From contig QNGE01002427.1 in the NCBI GenBank assembly GCA_008508345.1, forward strand, positions 45,574 to 109,573: DNA of 64,000 nt. Reading direction: 5' to 3'. Source of the DNA: Paragonimus westermani. Taxonomy: Eukaryota > Platyhelminthes > Trematoda > Plagiorchiida > Troglotrematidae. Both the position numbers and the translations under genes were made by a program. Each line of letters starts with the position of its first letter. The first letter of the stretch is position 1. Below the pieces are notes generated by a model that was given only the letters and a program-made list of their open reading frames with translations, did no database searches and was not told the origin of the DNA. Below, piece after piece: positions 27,167 through 39,200 of the stretch.

Positions 27167-27491
27167 GACACATCCTGACTACTGGTCACGTTGTCGACTC
27201 AATTTGTGCATTCAGAATCCTATTACGTCACTCGAATCCAAGATTCTTGCGGTTTGCTGAGGCGGTCGCAATCAATCGACTGAAGCCGACCTCGTGTGTT
27301 CAGAAAAAATTGCTCGTAAACTTGACCCTTCCCTGGACTTATCGACCTTTCCTAAACCACCAGTTAACTATCCACCCTGCTCCCCTAACTGGTCGATACA
27401 AAAAACCGTTTCATGTTGTCGTGAATGTGGTGCTGACGAGTTAATACCAAAAGCGAGCATCTGCCAGTTTTCGTGTTCTAACGGTTTTGTT
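27160..27491 (+). repeat. Inverted-repeat arm 2 (PLE 3' end)
   Basis: Plus-strand copy of the PLE 3' coding end, in the opposite orientation to 26034-26365. Its frame reads ARHILTTGHVVDSIC through to VNLTLPW and on to a stop near 27444. It begins exactly where the minus-strand PLE ends, giving a tail-out, head-to-head arrangement. Confidence 0.9.
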
Positions 27492-27980
27492 GGAACTTCT
27501 GAAAGGAAAGAACTGTTTCAAATCCGGGGTTGTTGACCAAGAACTAATCCCTGCGTTCAGATGGCTGCATCATAGTTGCCCACACTGCGTGGTTTAGCTT
27601 CAGAAGTAGGACAATTGTATAGTCGTTTTGCACTCCGTTAGCGCTTAAGGACATAAACCACCCCGGATCGCCGCCTAGAGCTGGTCACATTTGTAAGGGA
27701 TCGATGTTGTGCATATGTCGTTTCTTGACGCACACCCTCAGGTTGATTCGCCGTTACTTCTTTCATTCTTGTTTGCATTCATCGAGTAGACGTAGTTCGA
27801 GTGGAAGGTCAGACCGGCAACACTTTCTATCACGTGACATACATAAAGTTGAGGTTCGGGTAAATAAACGTTTCTGCCCGCAGAGTGAAGGGTTGCGAAT
27901 TAGACAATTCGTTCACAATGTCTTTAGCTGATGAGTTGAAGAAGAAACGAAACCAGTCCTTTGGGACGGAGCATCAAGAA
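27492..27980 (+). mobile_element. Probable PLE 3' region after the inverted arm
   Basis: This continues the plus-strand PLE copy past its coding end. The minus-strand copy diverges at the equivalent point (26034), so the two cannot be compared here. A hammerhead-like motif lies near the end (27920-27967), in the orientation and position expected for a PLE terminal repeat. The 75-codon open frame at 27704-27931 has no known motif. Confidence 0.5.
27920..27967 (+). ncRNA. Hammerhead-like motif, PLE type
   Basis: On the plus strand CTGATGAG (27928-27935) is followed by a short helix II (GTT with AAC around GAAGAAGA), then GAAAC (27949-27953), CA and the cleavage triplet GTC (27956-27958). Helix III would be only AC with GT. 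Helix I pairs AG (27926-27927) with CT (27959-27960) and GTC (27920-27922) with GAC (27965-27967) across an internal loop. All core bases fit the hammerhead consensus, but the helices are short. The minimal helix III resembles known PLE hammerheads. Confidence 0.55.
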
Positions 27981-30900
27981 AGATTAAGGCTGTTCCACTC
28001 TGTTTGGCCTATGAACAGGTGTCACTAAAGGAATTACTTTGGTTCAAAGCGGAACACCAACGGTGACAAACCGCTTTATTCAAAATCAGAAAGCTTTTAC
28101 GCAATATGGCGAATTAACCGTTAGTTAGCAGATAAAAACTCGTTTGAATCAAATTAGGTTACAATCGAATGTGAACGATCTTCAAAGCTGAGTAAATAAA
28201 TGCCTTGACAATGGGTCACTGATGTAAACAGTCACCAGCTGGGTAAGTGAATTCATTGCTGTCAACGTTACCGAAAAGTTATGTTCAAGAACTTATCGTG
28301 TAAGGTGCTTAGAGCAGACATTACGCCATGTAATAATCACGTGCGATTGTAACTAAAAGGTTAACTGAGGTGATTCACTCATACATAGGACGATCTCAAT
28401 GATACAGTGTATTACCCCACCCCAGCTTGTAAGTTCATGTTCCAATCCCAATCGACGAAAGTATGCATGACTGGAGGACTTCAGTAAATGTCTGAAGTAA
28501 GTTTGGATCTATTTGAAGTGAAAGAACTTTAACTACGCACATTCATATTCTCAGATGTGTGTTTCTAACCACTACAATCAAAGTCTGTCACAGTTCAGGA
28601 GTAAACACTAAGTTCAGATAACTCAGTAACAGTCAGAAAGAAGAAAGACGTGTTCTCTAGTGCCCTCGATCACTGTGATTCACATCAGGTTCATCACTGT
28701 CCAATCTTGTGGCGCTTCTAATTTTAACAGATAGACGTGTGAAGCATGCGACTAATCTGGAATGGCTTATCAGTTGAAAATTCAAAGTTGCTACACCTAG
28801 TCTGACTACCCGAATGGTTGGCATCTGTTGAGATTTTGTGTGTGACAGCATTCGCATAGGTATTCATGTCAGTGCAAATACCTGATAGCAGACGCACTTC
28901 CAGAAATGTGTACAGGACGCGTGCTTTTTCGCACACACATATTCATCTCCTGCCAATGAACCAAATTGGCTGCTGTTAAAACCGGCAAGGATGCGGAAGT
29001 GGAACGTTAACATCGATCGAGGCAACAGAGGTCTTTGAACATGCGACTGGCTGTCACTCAGGTTCAGCTTAGCTTCTCTCTCTTTGTTAGAGTTATAGTT
29101 ATCACCAGACAACGGATGTCCCCCGACATTCTTCAAGGTGATCGCGTAAACCATTTGGCTACGATGCGAAATACCTGTATCATTATTTACTTGGCAGCTA
29201 AAGCCGGTCAATCTGTAGGCTAATCATAGGTTTCAAAGTAATCCTCTATTCAAATGAACAGCTGATGCATCAAAGGGAATGTGTGTATCGCCGCGTTCTG
29301 CCCCTTTTGTTTAAATTTCCGATGGAAACTAACAGTTTCGGCCGTGAATGTGTTTGAAGGAAAACAGAAAGAACGAATGAACATCATGTTATCTTTTATC
29401 AAAAATAAAGACAAAACTGACAACATGTAGCTTCACCACTGTTATCAAAGAGGGTTCGTTTTGTATCACTAACTCTCTTGCTTAATTTCATCAAATATTA
29501 TTTGAGAGTAAACAAGCTGGTTGTTGAGGTTCAGTTTAAATTGTGACTGATAACATCTACATAAACGTTGACCCAATATCAAATATCACTCGAGTTCCAA
29601 TGCACAAACTGTCACAAAGTATATGGCAAGTTCTTTACTCTGAGTTACAAATAATTACTTTATTTGCAATCACGTGGCAATGCTATCTGTACGAAATCAT
29701 GTATCGTTTCGTTGGTCTGTGTTGGCGTTTTTGGAGGTTGATAGGATCAATACAGCTGAAATTTGTTAAGGTTGCAAGCCTCGTATTCGAAATGCTGAGT
29801 GGGAAGGCGCTTTCAGGCAGATAAGCCAGTTTCAGAGTACACTTCCATTCCGAATCGTACTTCAAATAATACACGCCAAATGTTTACACCAAACTTTACA
29901 TCCTAACATATAGACACGGATGTTGTGGTGTGGTAAATATAACTCAAACGATAAGTGAGTGAAGTATGACCGACAAATAGTAGTTAGTCGTATTAACTTA
30001 AAACTTACTGAGGATTAATCAGAGTCTCGCATCCACACAAAAGCTGGAAAATGCCCTACGTTGGTTATTTCGTTATACCATTCTTTGTGGTAGATGGTTC
30101 CGTTCCGGTTTGCAAGTTGCGAGCTATATGAACAAGGCTGTTTCGCTTAATTGCTTACGTTTGCTCACACCGAAGTATATTCCAAAAACTGTATTTCATT
30201 AGAAAATGCTCATTGTTTCACCTCCTTCTGCTCTCTCAACTATCAAATCAGATCTGGCGGTAAATTCACGAGTAAAACCGCCTACCAACCACCTGCTGAC
30301 CGTTCATTGGTCGAATGACCTTAATCAAATTTATTGAACTGTTGCGGCATCATGACGTTGCTGAATTCGCAACCCGACCCCTTGTTTAGAAAAGTCATCA
30401 ACAGTAACTCCAAGGCAATTAAGGAATCCACAACGCACAAAACACTGAACAACAGTAGAAAGCCTGGATTTGATCACAGTTTTTATTATCTGAAAGTAGA
30501 CGTTTAGAATGTCTCTGTTAGTGATGGTTTCATCCGTTGTGATTGTGTCCATATTTATCAGAACATGTCTGAATTTATGCCTGTCACGTTCCATCCATGC
30601 CAAAAAGCGGTATACGATGATGAATAAATAATCGGTTTACTCATGGTCATTATTCGTGGCATACTGATGTAGTTTGTGTGATCACATGGCAGACCTATCC
30701 ATCTAGTCTGTTAATAGGGCTGGTGAGGCGAGAACCGTTTATTTCATTTGTGAGGCTGACTAGTTTTTAATGGACTATGTAAGTCTAAATGTTCCTGGTC
30801 GGTGTGTTGGTATTTAGTTTAGGGGTGTTGTTATACATACTGCTTTACACGTGTTCTACTAAGCCATAGGCCAAGAAAGTATCAGTCATTGTGAAGTGAC

Positions 30901-31922
30901 GCTGTTAGCGAATTCACGCACACGGTGCAGCTGCTTTTAACTGGACTTCCACCTGCCAGCAGTAAAGCTGAGTTTTCAGTAAAATGACCCAGATATAAAG
31001 CGCTGTCCTTACCTAGGTTTACCTAAGCCTCTGAGTTGTTTTTCACAAGTTTGAGGGTATATTGAGTATCAGTAAAACATCGTGGAACAGGCGGTTAATC
31101 AAAAGCCTGTGTGGACGAACACTGAAGAAACGTATAACAAGAGGTGTGGTAATGAAAACACAGAGAGAGGAAAAGCAAACTTGTTAAAAGTTTTGGACTG
31201 TCTGCTATTTTGGTAAGTTTTTTACTGTTCGCACGGGTTTTTGTCGTTTTGCTCTGAAAGTGTTTGATATTTACTACATCAGATAGAACGACATCCATAT
31301 CACCCACTCCTGCTGGGGGCCACATCCCGCACTATATCTAGACACCAGAACTTAGCTTCCTGTGTTCAGTTTAAAACTAGTCAGCAGGTCATTTCTGTTG
31401 ACAGTGTCTTTCACAATATGCCACATTTTGCCTATTGTTTAACAGCTTTCTTCTTGCAGTGAACCCGAACATCATTTTTCTTAATACGCTGGATGTCATT
31501 ACATTAGACAAATCTTTGGATAAATTACACGGCTGTTTATAAAATACGATGAGCAAAAGTTATGTGCAAAACTATTTCGACGTACATAGGTTTCACTTGA
31601 CTACTCTCAGCTCCAGATGGCTTCCTCTTTCAAGTACCATTCACTGTAGTTCAGTAAACGTATTCTTACCAGAAATCCGAAAACAAAAGTTGCCACATTT
31701 TACAACACAAATTTTGGTTGTCACATCATATTTTTGATGGTATGTTGGATGGAGATTTGTAGGCTACCCAAACTTAGTTAGAAGCAGTCGTGTTGACACT
31801 GCCCGAACCCACGGCCGTACGTTAAGTAGCCGGTCATCGTTACTTTTGGGTAACTGCGGGCACATGCAATCCATCCAGTACTTGGTAAAATGGCACAAGC
31901 TGATGCAAAACTAACGTAACCC

Positions 31923-32311
31923 AACTGACGATGATGCAGATCCAGTTGAAATCGAACTCGTTCCTCTAAGTGACATATTTACCGATGTCTCGGAATCTAC
32001 CTTTGAAGTTCAGCCTAACCCATTACACTGTTGAAGTGAAAATGTTCAGTGATACCCTGGAATAAGATGCTGTTTCAAAATCTCAGCATTTATGTCAATA
32101 TTCCTTCACAGCCGTGAACCGATTTGCGTCTCGACGCCTGCCGATCTCCTCCTCTGCTACACCAACCGGTACATCTTCAAATTGCGAAGTGGCATCACAG
32201 CACTTCACAGTAAATGTTTTAAGATTCGCTGGATCTCTCCCTGGTGTTACGTCCGCACAGTTTTATCAACATCAAACTTGCGATGCCTCCTGCTTTACAG
32301 CGGAGACGGTA
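31923..32311 (+). other. Weak candidate exon pair, plus strand
   Basis: An acidic open stretch (31923-32032, TDDDADPVEIELVPLSDIF) is followed at 32113 by an acceptor-like TTCCTTCACAG and an open Ser/Thr-rich frame (NRFASRRLPISSSATPTGTS). The latter reaches a strong GTAAGT donor-like site at 32312. Composition and splice-like borders suggest a possible exon of an unknown protein. The first stretch ends in a stop and does not join in frame, so the pairing is doubtful. Confidence 0.2.
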
Positions 32312-35300
32312 GTAAGTACCATGTGGAGGTCCCTCCTCGCATACAGAAAGACATGTTCATCGGTATCAGACTGCTCGCGGTAACTGATGCGCATTGATGC
32401 ATGTGTGAATTTGTATGGGTGGTTGTTGGTTTTGTTGTATGGCTTCTCTATGTTCATTGAACTTTGCTATTTAAACTCACAAAATTTTGTGTCCCTGATA
32501 AAATACAGCGAAATGTTCTCGAAGGATACATTGTACGAAAAATGGTTTCTGATTTTGTCTGTGCGAATTTGTTGAGGAAAAAAGTTGTTTTGATTGGTCT
32601 GCATAGAATCTTGGAGTTTACACGCATTGTTTGCTTACTGTTGAGTACATAGATTATTCCTTTTCAAGCACAAACGTGAATAATAGGTCGGAGACAAAAT
32701 TGGCAATGTGAATTAGTGACAGACATTAGTTAATCTTAAACGTAAAAGTGGGAGAAAAAAATCAAAATCCTCAATCTACAGTAGCCGACATACAGAACAA
32801 TATGGGTCGTGAATGACACTCACCTCACGAAACGACACGTTTTTCATCAAAAGGTACATAGCAATCTCAGATAGAAATACCAATACAGGATAGGTTCTAG
32901 CAAATTCTGACAGCCCACAAATTCCAAAGTGTTCCACAGCAATACTGATGAGTAGCAGATAACCGGCACTACTCGCTTACATATAACTACCCTGTCTTTG
33001 AAAGTCATTGTCTCCTTATGTCGAAAGTTCCGTATTTACCGGCTTCATTGAGGACCGCACACCACTTAGGCGGGCAGAACGGAACGGCAGTTGGGTAACC
33101 GACTGAACAACCATTTTCCGGCTCAAGTCAGAAGTGAGATAAAGCAGGCTTCGGCAACCGGTGTTTTGCAATCACTGGGACGCGATACAACCTACATACT
33201 TGATCCCGCATCACCTTTTAACTTCAAGGCGTCAGGTCACTATGATCAGAGCTTTCAAAGCTGGTTATGTGATCAGTACTCGACGACTACATATGTTCTT
33301 TAACTTGGCTGGTATTCTCAGAATGAAGCCATCCTTTCAGCATCAGAAAGACATAGTTGTTCGTTTGAAACCGCCCTTGTAAGTGGTGAGTTTGTGTGAT
33401 TTTGTGATTATACGGTCTAGCAATTTTCACACTAACGTGTTTGACTGTGCCATACAAACAGTAAGGCTACAGTGTGTACCTCATGAAATGCAGTGAACGT
33501 GGCCAGATAAAAAACCATGTGACCAGTTGCGTGACCTGTTGTTTGACACACTTTAGGATATGTTCCATGACCCCGGCTTGCAAATTGTGCTCAATTCTGC
33601 CCATCTAGGATGCTCTTTAACCACATCGTTATTCATATATGATATTGGATTTAGCTGATTCAGGTACCGGCCGATTCACACAGGTCAATGAACTTCGGAA
33701 AGTTTTGAACAGAACCACTGGGAAAACCCCATTATGTGCTCTCGCGATAGAGCTAACTAAACGACGTTGAGGCAGTCGACAGACCTCATCGTTCTTATGG
33801 CATATGCGAAAGAATAACAGCACTTCTGATCATTTCAGGTCCAATTCCAATTTCACGGGGCTATTTGGATTTCACAAAAAGAGTCCTGAGGTAAATGTTT
33901 AGCTGTGGAGTGGTCCTCAGAAATGGTCGTTTTTTAAACTATCTTCAATGTAAATATATCTCATTTGATCAAAATAACACGCGCTAAAGTTCGAGGTACA
34001 ACACATTCAGAATGCAGGTACTGATCTTTCCAAATGCTCTTGCGAAGGATAATTCGTTGAATAAAACCCTCCGCTATTTTTATGACGTGCGAATCAAGAA
34101 ATGGTAGGCTTTTTTAAACCTCGCCTCCTATTAAAATTGATAATGAACATGCAACAAAACCTGACGAGTGGGATAATCACGATAAGTTAGAGTGTTAGTG
34201 ACTTAACTTATCTTGAGTGTTAATTTAACAATAGAATCGCAAAAACCATCTAAGTGTTCTGGAAAATGTCACCAGGCCCCAGAACCTGTTAACTGCCAAC
34301 TAGAAGCACTGAAAACAAAATCCGCGATAAACGAGTACATTCGCTGCTTCCAAAATTATTGAACAATGGTCTTCTGTTTATAGGTTGCGGACGGCCTTGA
34401 GGATGCAACGATGATTATTTATTAGGAGAAATGCTTCACGTAATCTATTTGGTTGGCTAATATCTGGTAGAATAGTTAAGTAAATAGCCAACTTTGAGAG
34501 CACCACATTCAAATTCTGACATTAGATTTAACCTCTGAGTTTAGGATTGGTTACTCTCGGGTATTATTGTAGTTACCGACTTTACAAACTGTGTACTGTT
34601 GCCTATTAGTTGATATCCTAGACGTATGACAGAAACACTTACGACAGCCGAAAAGTAACCGGGAGCCAATGGAAGAAATTTATAAAGTCTTTTCCGTAGG
34701 TACATTCTACAACCTTTTTGCCTATGATATTTTGAGGTTAGTCGTTAAGGCACAACTTTGTTCATTTTGACTTTATGAGTTCCTTAAGTCGCAGATTACT
34801 AGCTTCCTGTAAGGCCGAGTATAGTTGCGCCTTAACATTTTTGGCTGTTAATCACATTAGATTAAAGTGCGTTAGTTCTGCCCGTTTACCGCAGAGTTAC
34901 GCGCAGTGGTCACTCTTCGTAGAACGCTGATCCAGGTATCATTGTTTTGCCAATCCATCTCCAGAGCGATAGAATTGACACCAAAGACAGTACAGCTGAT
35001 GGTTAGTTAACTCCAGATATACTTCCGGACTCAAAGTTTCATTGTGCATATGGTACGGCGCATGTCCCGTTGGAGCCTGCAGTTCATGCTACCCTTTTGA
35101 CTTTGACTGAAACCCGGAAGATTTGCATTTGGATCTTTTAGTATTCAGTACGTGCATACTAGTAAAATCTCGTTTTGTCAATTTGCAATGATGTATACAG
35201 AGAACAGCTTTGCATAAGCTGGAAGTGTCTTGACCAATACGTTGTTGCTGAACGGATGCCAACAAAAAGTTTGTAAATATTCAAAGGCGTCTGCTGTTTT

Positions 35301-36019
35301 GTGGAGATCACTTGAGCAGTATTGTGAATTATAAACTGAAATCGAAGTTTAACTTTACATACGTTGCTAGTCAGCCGCGCTAGCTGTTTTCAATCTGGGG
35401 GAAGAGTATTGCTAGCGCAAAGTTCGGTTTAACATTCTATTTCATGCCATCTATCGGTTTCACTGTGCTCGTAGTAACGTTTACTCTAGCGCTAGGGACC
35501 AGCGTTTGTGCCGGTGGATGACGGAATACGTTCCGAAACACCTAGGTTAGTCGAAGACGTGAAGACGAAGCTGAGCAGGTAGCCGAACGAGACATTTAGG
35601 ATCATCGACTGTGAAACTAGTTTTGCCAGCAGTTCACAACACTGGCCCTACTAATTCTTTCATTATGTTGGTAATCGTTAACAGTTTAGAACAACTGGGA
35701 GTCAGTGGAATTATATGACGGTAACGGTCTGTAAGTTTATTTTGGTTGTGAAATTCTAGTTTATTTTATCTGTTCAAGCGTAACCATGCAAACGGGTGCA
35801 TATATCCCGATTGTCAATTGTCTGTTTCGCATTGTATCCTGGGCGATTCACATCTCAAATCTGCAATCTTAACACCGTGCCAAAACTGTTTTCTTTCGCA
35901 TTATTGATTGGCTACATACAGGGAACCCGTTACTTCAGCAACCTATTAATGAAACCACAAATAACCCAATGAGCTACTGAACTCATACACATTTGAGTGG
36001 CATTCATTCATCAGTCTGT

Positions 36020-36232
36020 CATACCCATCTGCGGGTCTTACCCGTGGGCTCATTGACTCAGATCTCTATTGGTCCCGAAAAAAGGTCCACAAAGTTGCAA
36101 AATGATCAATGAGTAGGAGTGTATAGAGAGGAAGAAAAAAGGAAACAAACGAGAACAGCTGAGTTTCATGGAAGCGTAGGCTTAACAATTTTGCGGGCAC
36201 AGGCTCTCCACCAGCTGCGACACAATAATAAA
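36020..36232 (+). repeat. Dispersed repeat, copy 2
   Basis: Second copy of the repeat at 8751-8962. The best-conserved blocks are GAGTTTCATGGAAG, AACAATTTTGC and CACAATA. It carries a short insert between the first two blocks (CGTAGGCTT) that copy 1 lacks. The family is unknown. Confidence 0.5.
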
Positions 36233-39200
36233 CAATCTTACATTTTCATTGCAAAATGTACATTGTTAATCAAGGGTTATTGGTGAAATGCTCCTGTTGC
36301 GATTAATGGAACTTGTGTGAAACTCCGCTAACCGATCAAGAAAGTTTCAAAACATAATTCTGTCCACAAATCTCTTGTTGACATCATACTTACAAATACT
36401 CTTATCGATACTCAGGGCTACAGTGGTCGAAGGTCATTAGTTCACCTTCACTAAACTTGACATAAGCTGACTTCATTTCTTGAATGAAAATTTTCTGGAA
36501 ATCTGCTAAACAATCAACCCACAGAAAAAGATAAGTCAACAATTGACATCGAACTATACCTAATCGTTGTGATTAATTTTGATGTTGTTCACAAATGTGA
36601 ACATTAAATTCCCAGTGGTGAATTTTCAGGTCAAAGAATAAGATTGTAGATACTTTTGCTACAAACAGACGGGTAGAGTTTCCAGTCAAGTATTTTTGAA
36701 AGACACATCGGTTTTAAGTTTAGCCGTTGTTGGGGTGCAATAATAATGCTAACAACGTGAGCTGAAATCCCGTTGAGCTTCTCAAGATGCAACTTTATGA
36801 ACCACTATTTCAGCTATTATACACTAGTCTTGATCCGAATTCTGATAGTTCAACCACGATCGAATTTTTAGGAATGTACGCTAGAGACGAGCTTTCATTT
36901 TAGTAACTAATCGAACTGGTGCTTCATTATCAAAGTACCTGGATGGAATTTTTGTTCGAATGCAAACAAAGTCATCAAACTCTCTACTATCCGTCAGAAA
37001 TATGCAAACATACACAAACATATGTATATGAGAACTTGCATGGGATTGAGAAGTCCTCTCAAGGAACTTGACCAGTGCTGTCTCTAATTTGCGCCGTTTT
37101 CCATTTTGACCGCTCAGAATGTCTGGAAAAACGACAGAAAGCATGTTTACTTGAAGCTATCGTCAGAGTGAATTTGAAACACTTTGAAGTTGAGTTTACA
37201 CACACTAGCTGTGATAATATGTAGGTTCTAGTAATTTGGGAACTTAGTTTTAAGTCATTCAACGGTTTACTATTCTATTCAATAGATAGAGTGTCCGGAA
37301 TTCACTAGCCTAGGCTGCAAGACAGTCATCCGAAGACATCGTATTCGAATATCCATGCAACAATATTACATCGGAAACTTTTGACGTTATCGTTCACCTA
37401 AACCTCGTGACTCAATTACCCGACGGGCGAACAGCGCGTAGGGAATGGCGGGCAATCAAAATCAGTGGTATAGTTTAAGAATGATTGGAGGAATGAAAGA
37501 TTAAGTCAGTAAGTAAGACAAACAAATTCAGAGACCGCCTTACCTTAAGCTGGTAGCAATTTGCCTATTCACAGTTGCATATTCTTCACAGCATAGGTGT
37601 TGTGACTGCTTCTGTTGAAATACACCCTTTTGAAGAATTTGTACAATAGACACCTTACTCTCTCCATGGTTAATAGGTAGTGAATTTGTAGTAAGTAAAA
37701 ATAGACCTTCGACGGAATTTGCGTCTTCAACTCTTGCCGCATAACTTTCATCGCTAAGTACAGTGTATCATAACCGAACGACAATCCACAAAATTGTCTG
37801 AATGCTTTATTTGGTTGACTGAGCCAACTGTTTAGATAATTTTACCTGGAATAATTATTAATTTCTGCTTACAAAAGTTTAAAAATATTAATGACATTGC
37901 CACTAATTTAAAGCTTTCGTTATCAATGAGAAACTGTTATTAGTTTATTCACTTTGTGGCTTAAGTAATTATGAAATGATCGAATTGATTAGTGAGAGTA
38001 GTCCTTTTGCGTGGAACTTCGGCAGTAGAATACCTTCACTTGTGAAGTTTCCTCTAACATTGGCAAACATGTAAACATACTCGACAGTTTTTCTGTATAA
38101 CTGTGGTGTACTCCGTCTTATTCTGCCCATGTCTCGATTGATTCGGGGCACGTAAAAAAAATTAAGTCGTAGCGGTGAATGGGAACCAGTGGACTGGATT
38201 CATTGTTTATGGAGAATACACTAAAAGATCAATCTCGAATGTATCACTAAATTAGAATGTTGTGGTGGAGTTAAATCTCGTGTTTACTGAACGCTTAATT
38301 TCTGTCTGACGAAGTAAATTCAACAGTAAGATGGGATGTTTATTTAATGACTGTTCCGGTTTGGTTGTCTTGAGTTAGCGGATAATTTTCAAGGGCTTAC
38401 GCAATAAAAACATGACCATAAGGTGTTTTACCACAAATACGATTGTCATCAATCTCATCAGGATTCCATACCAATATCATTACCAATAATTGTTGTTAAT
38501 GTCTGTTATTACTGCTTAAGGTGTTAGTCACAACTATCAAAACTGCATCTGTTGTCTCCATCGCCAAGGTCACTCACAGTTTTGAGATTTTCACAATTCA
38601 TTAATAGCACTTGATTCAACCAGCCTAATTCACGATGATGACCATAAATGTAAATAACTTTTCCTAAACAGTCCGATCAACCGACTATCAACACGGGGTT
38701 TGCGTACAAATCAAGCTACCTGTGGAATGACACTAGGTGGATAAAGAATAACGTTTTAAAAACCCCTAGTTGCAAAATAATGTAATTTCGAATATATGTT
38801 GGTCTTCAGCTGTAAGGCTAGAGTTCCAGTTTTCTACCGGTCATGGTATCCATTGCCGTAATCTGCGATCATGTGAATGGTAGCTAAACAATTTCATCAC
38901 CAGTCGAACATTTCCATATCATGTTTATTTTCTAAAGATATGAATGCAAGTACACTTCATATTAATTTTTAAGTTGAGACTGATTAATCTATTGTAAAAA
39001 AAATTTGAAAGGTGTATTTTTATGCTAATGTAGAATTGTTACACAAGAATGCTGCTAACATGTAGTGTGGACACTTGGTCTAAGATGAGATTTTCATTTG
39101 TAACTGAACTGTTGCTAGCAACACAGGATGGGTTTACATACATTCAACTCATGTTTTGATTCGGAGTCCAAACTGTCCATTTTTGCCTAGCTTTTGTGGT

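Noticed and set aside
31924..31970. CTGACGA followed by GAAATC, hammerhead-like boxes
   Set aside because: No helix II or helix III can be drawn and the cleavage triplet is missing.
32092..32397. 101-codon plus-strand frame overlapping the candidate exon
   Set aside because: Alternative frame of the same stretch; the splice-bounded frame fits better and neither has a known domain.
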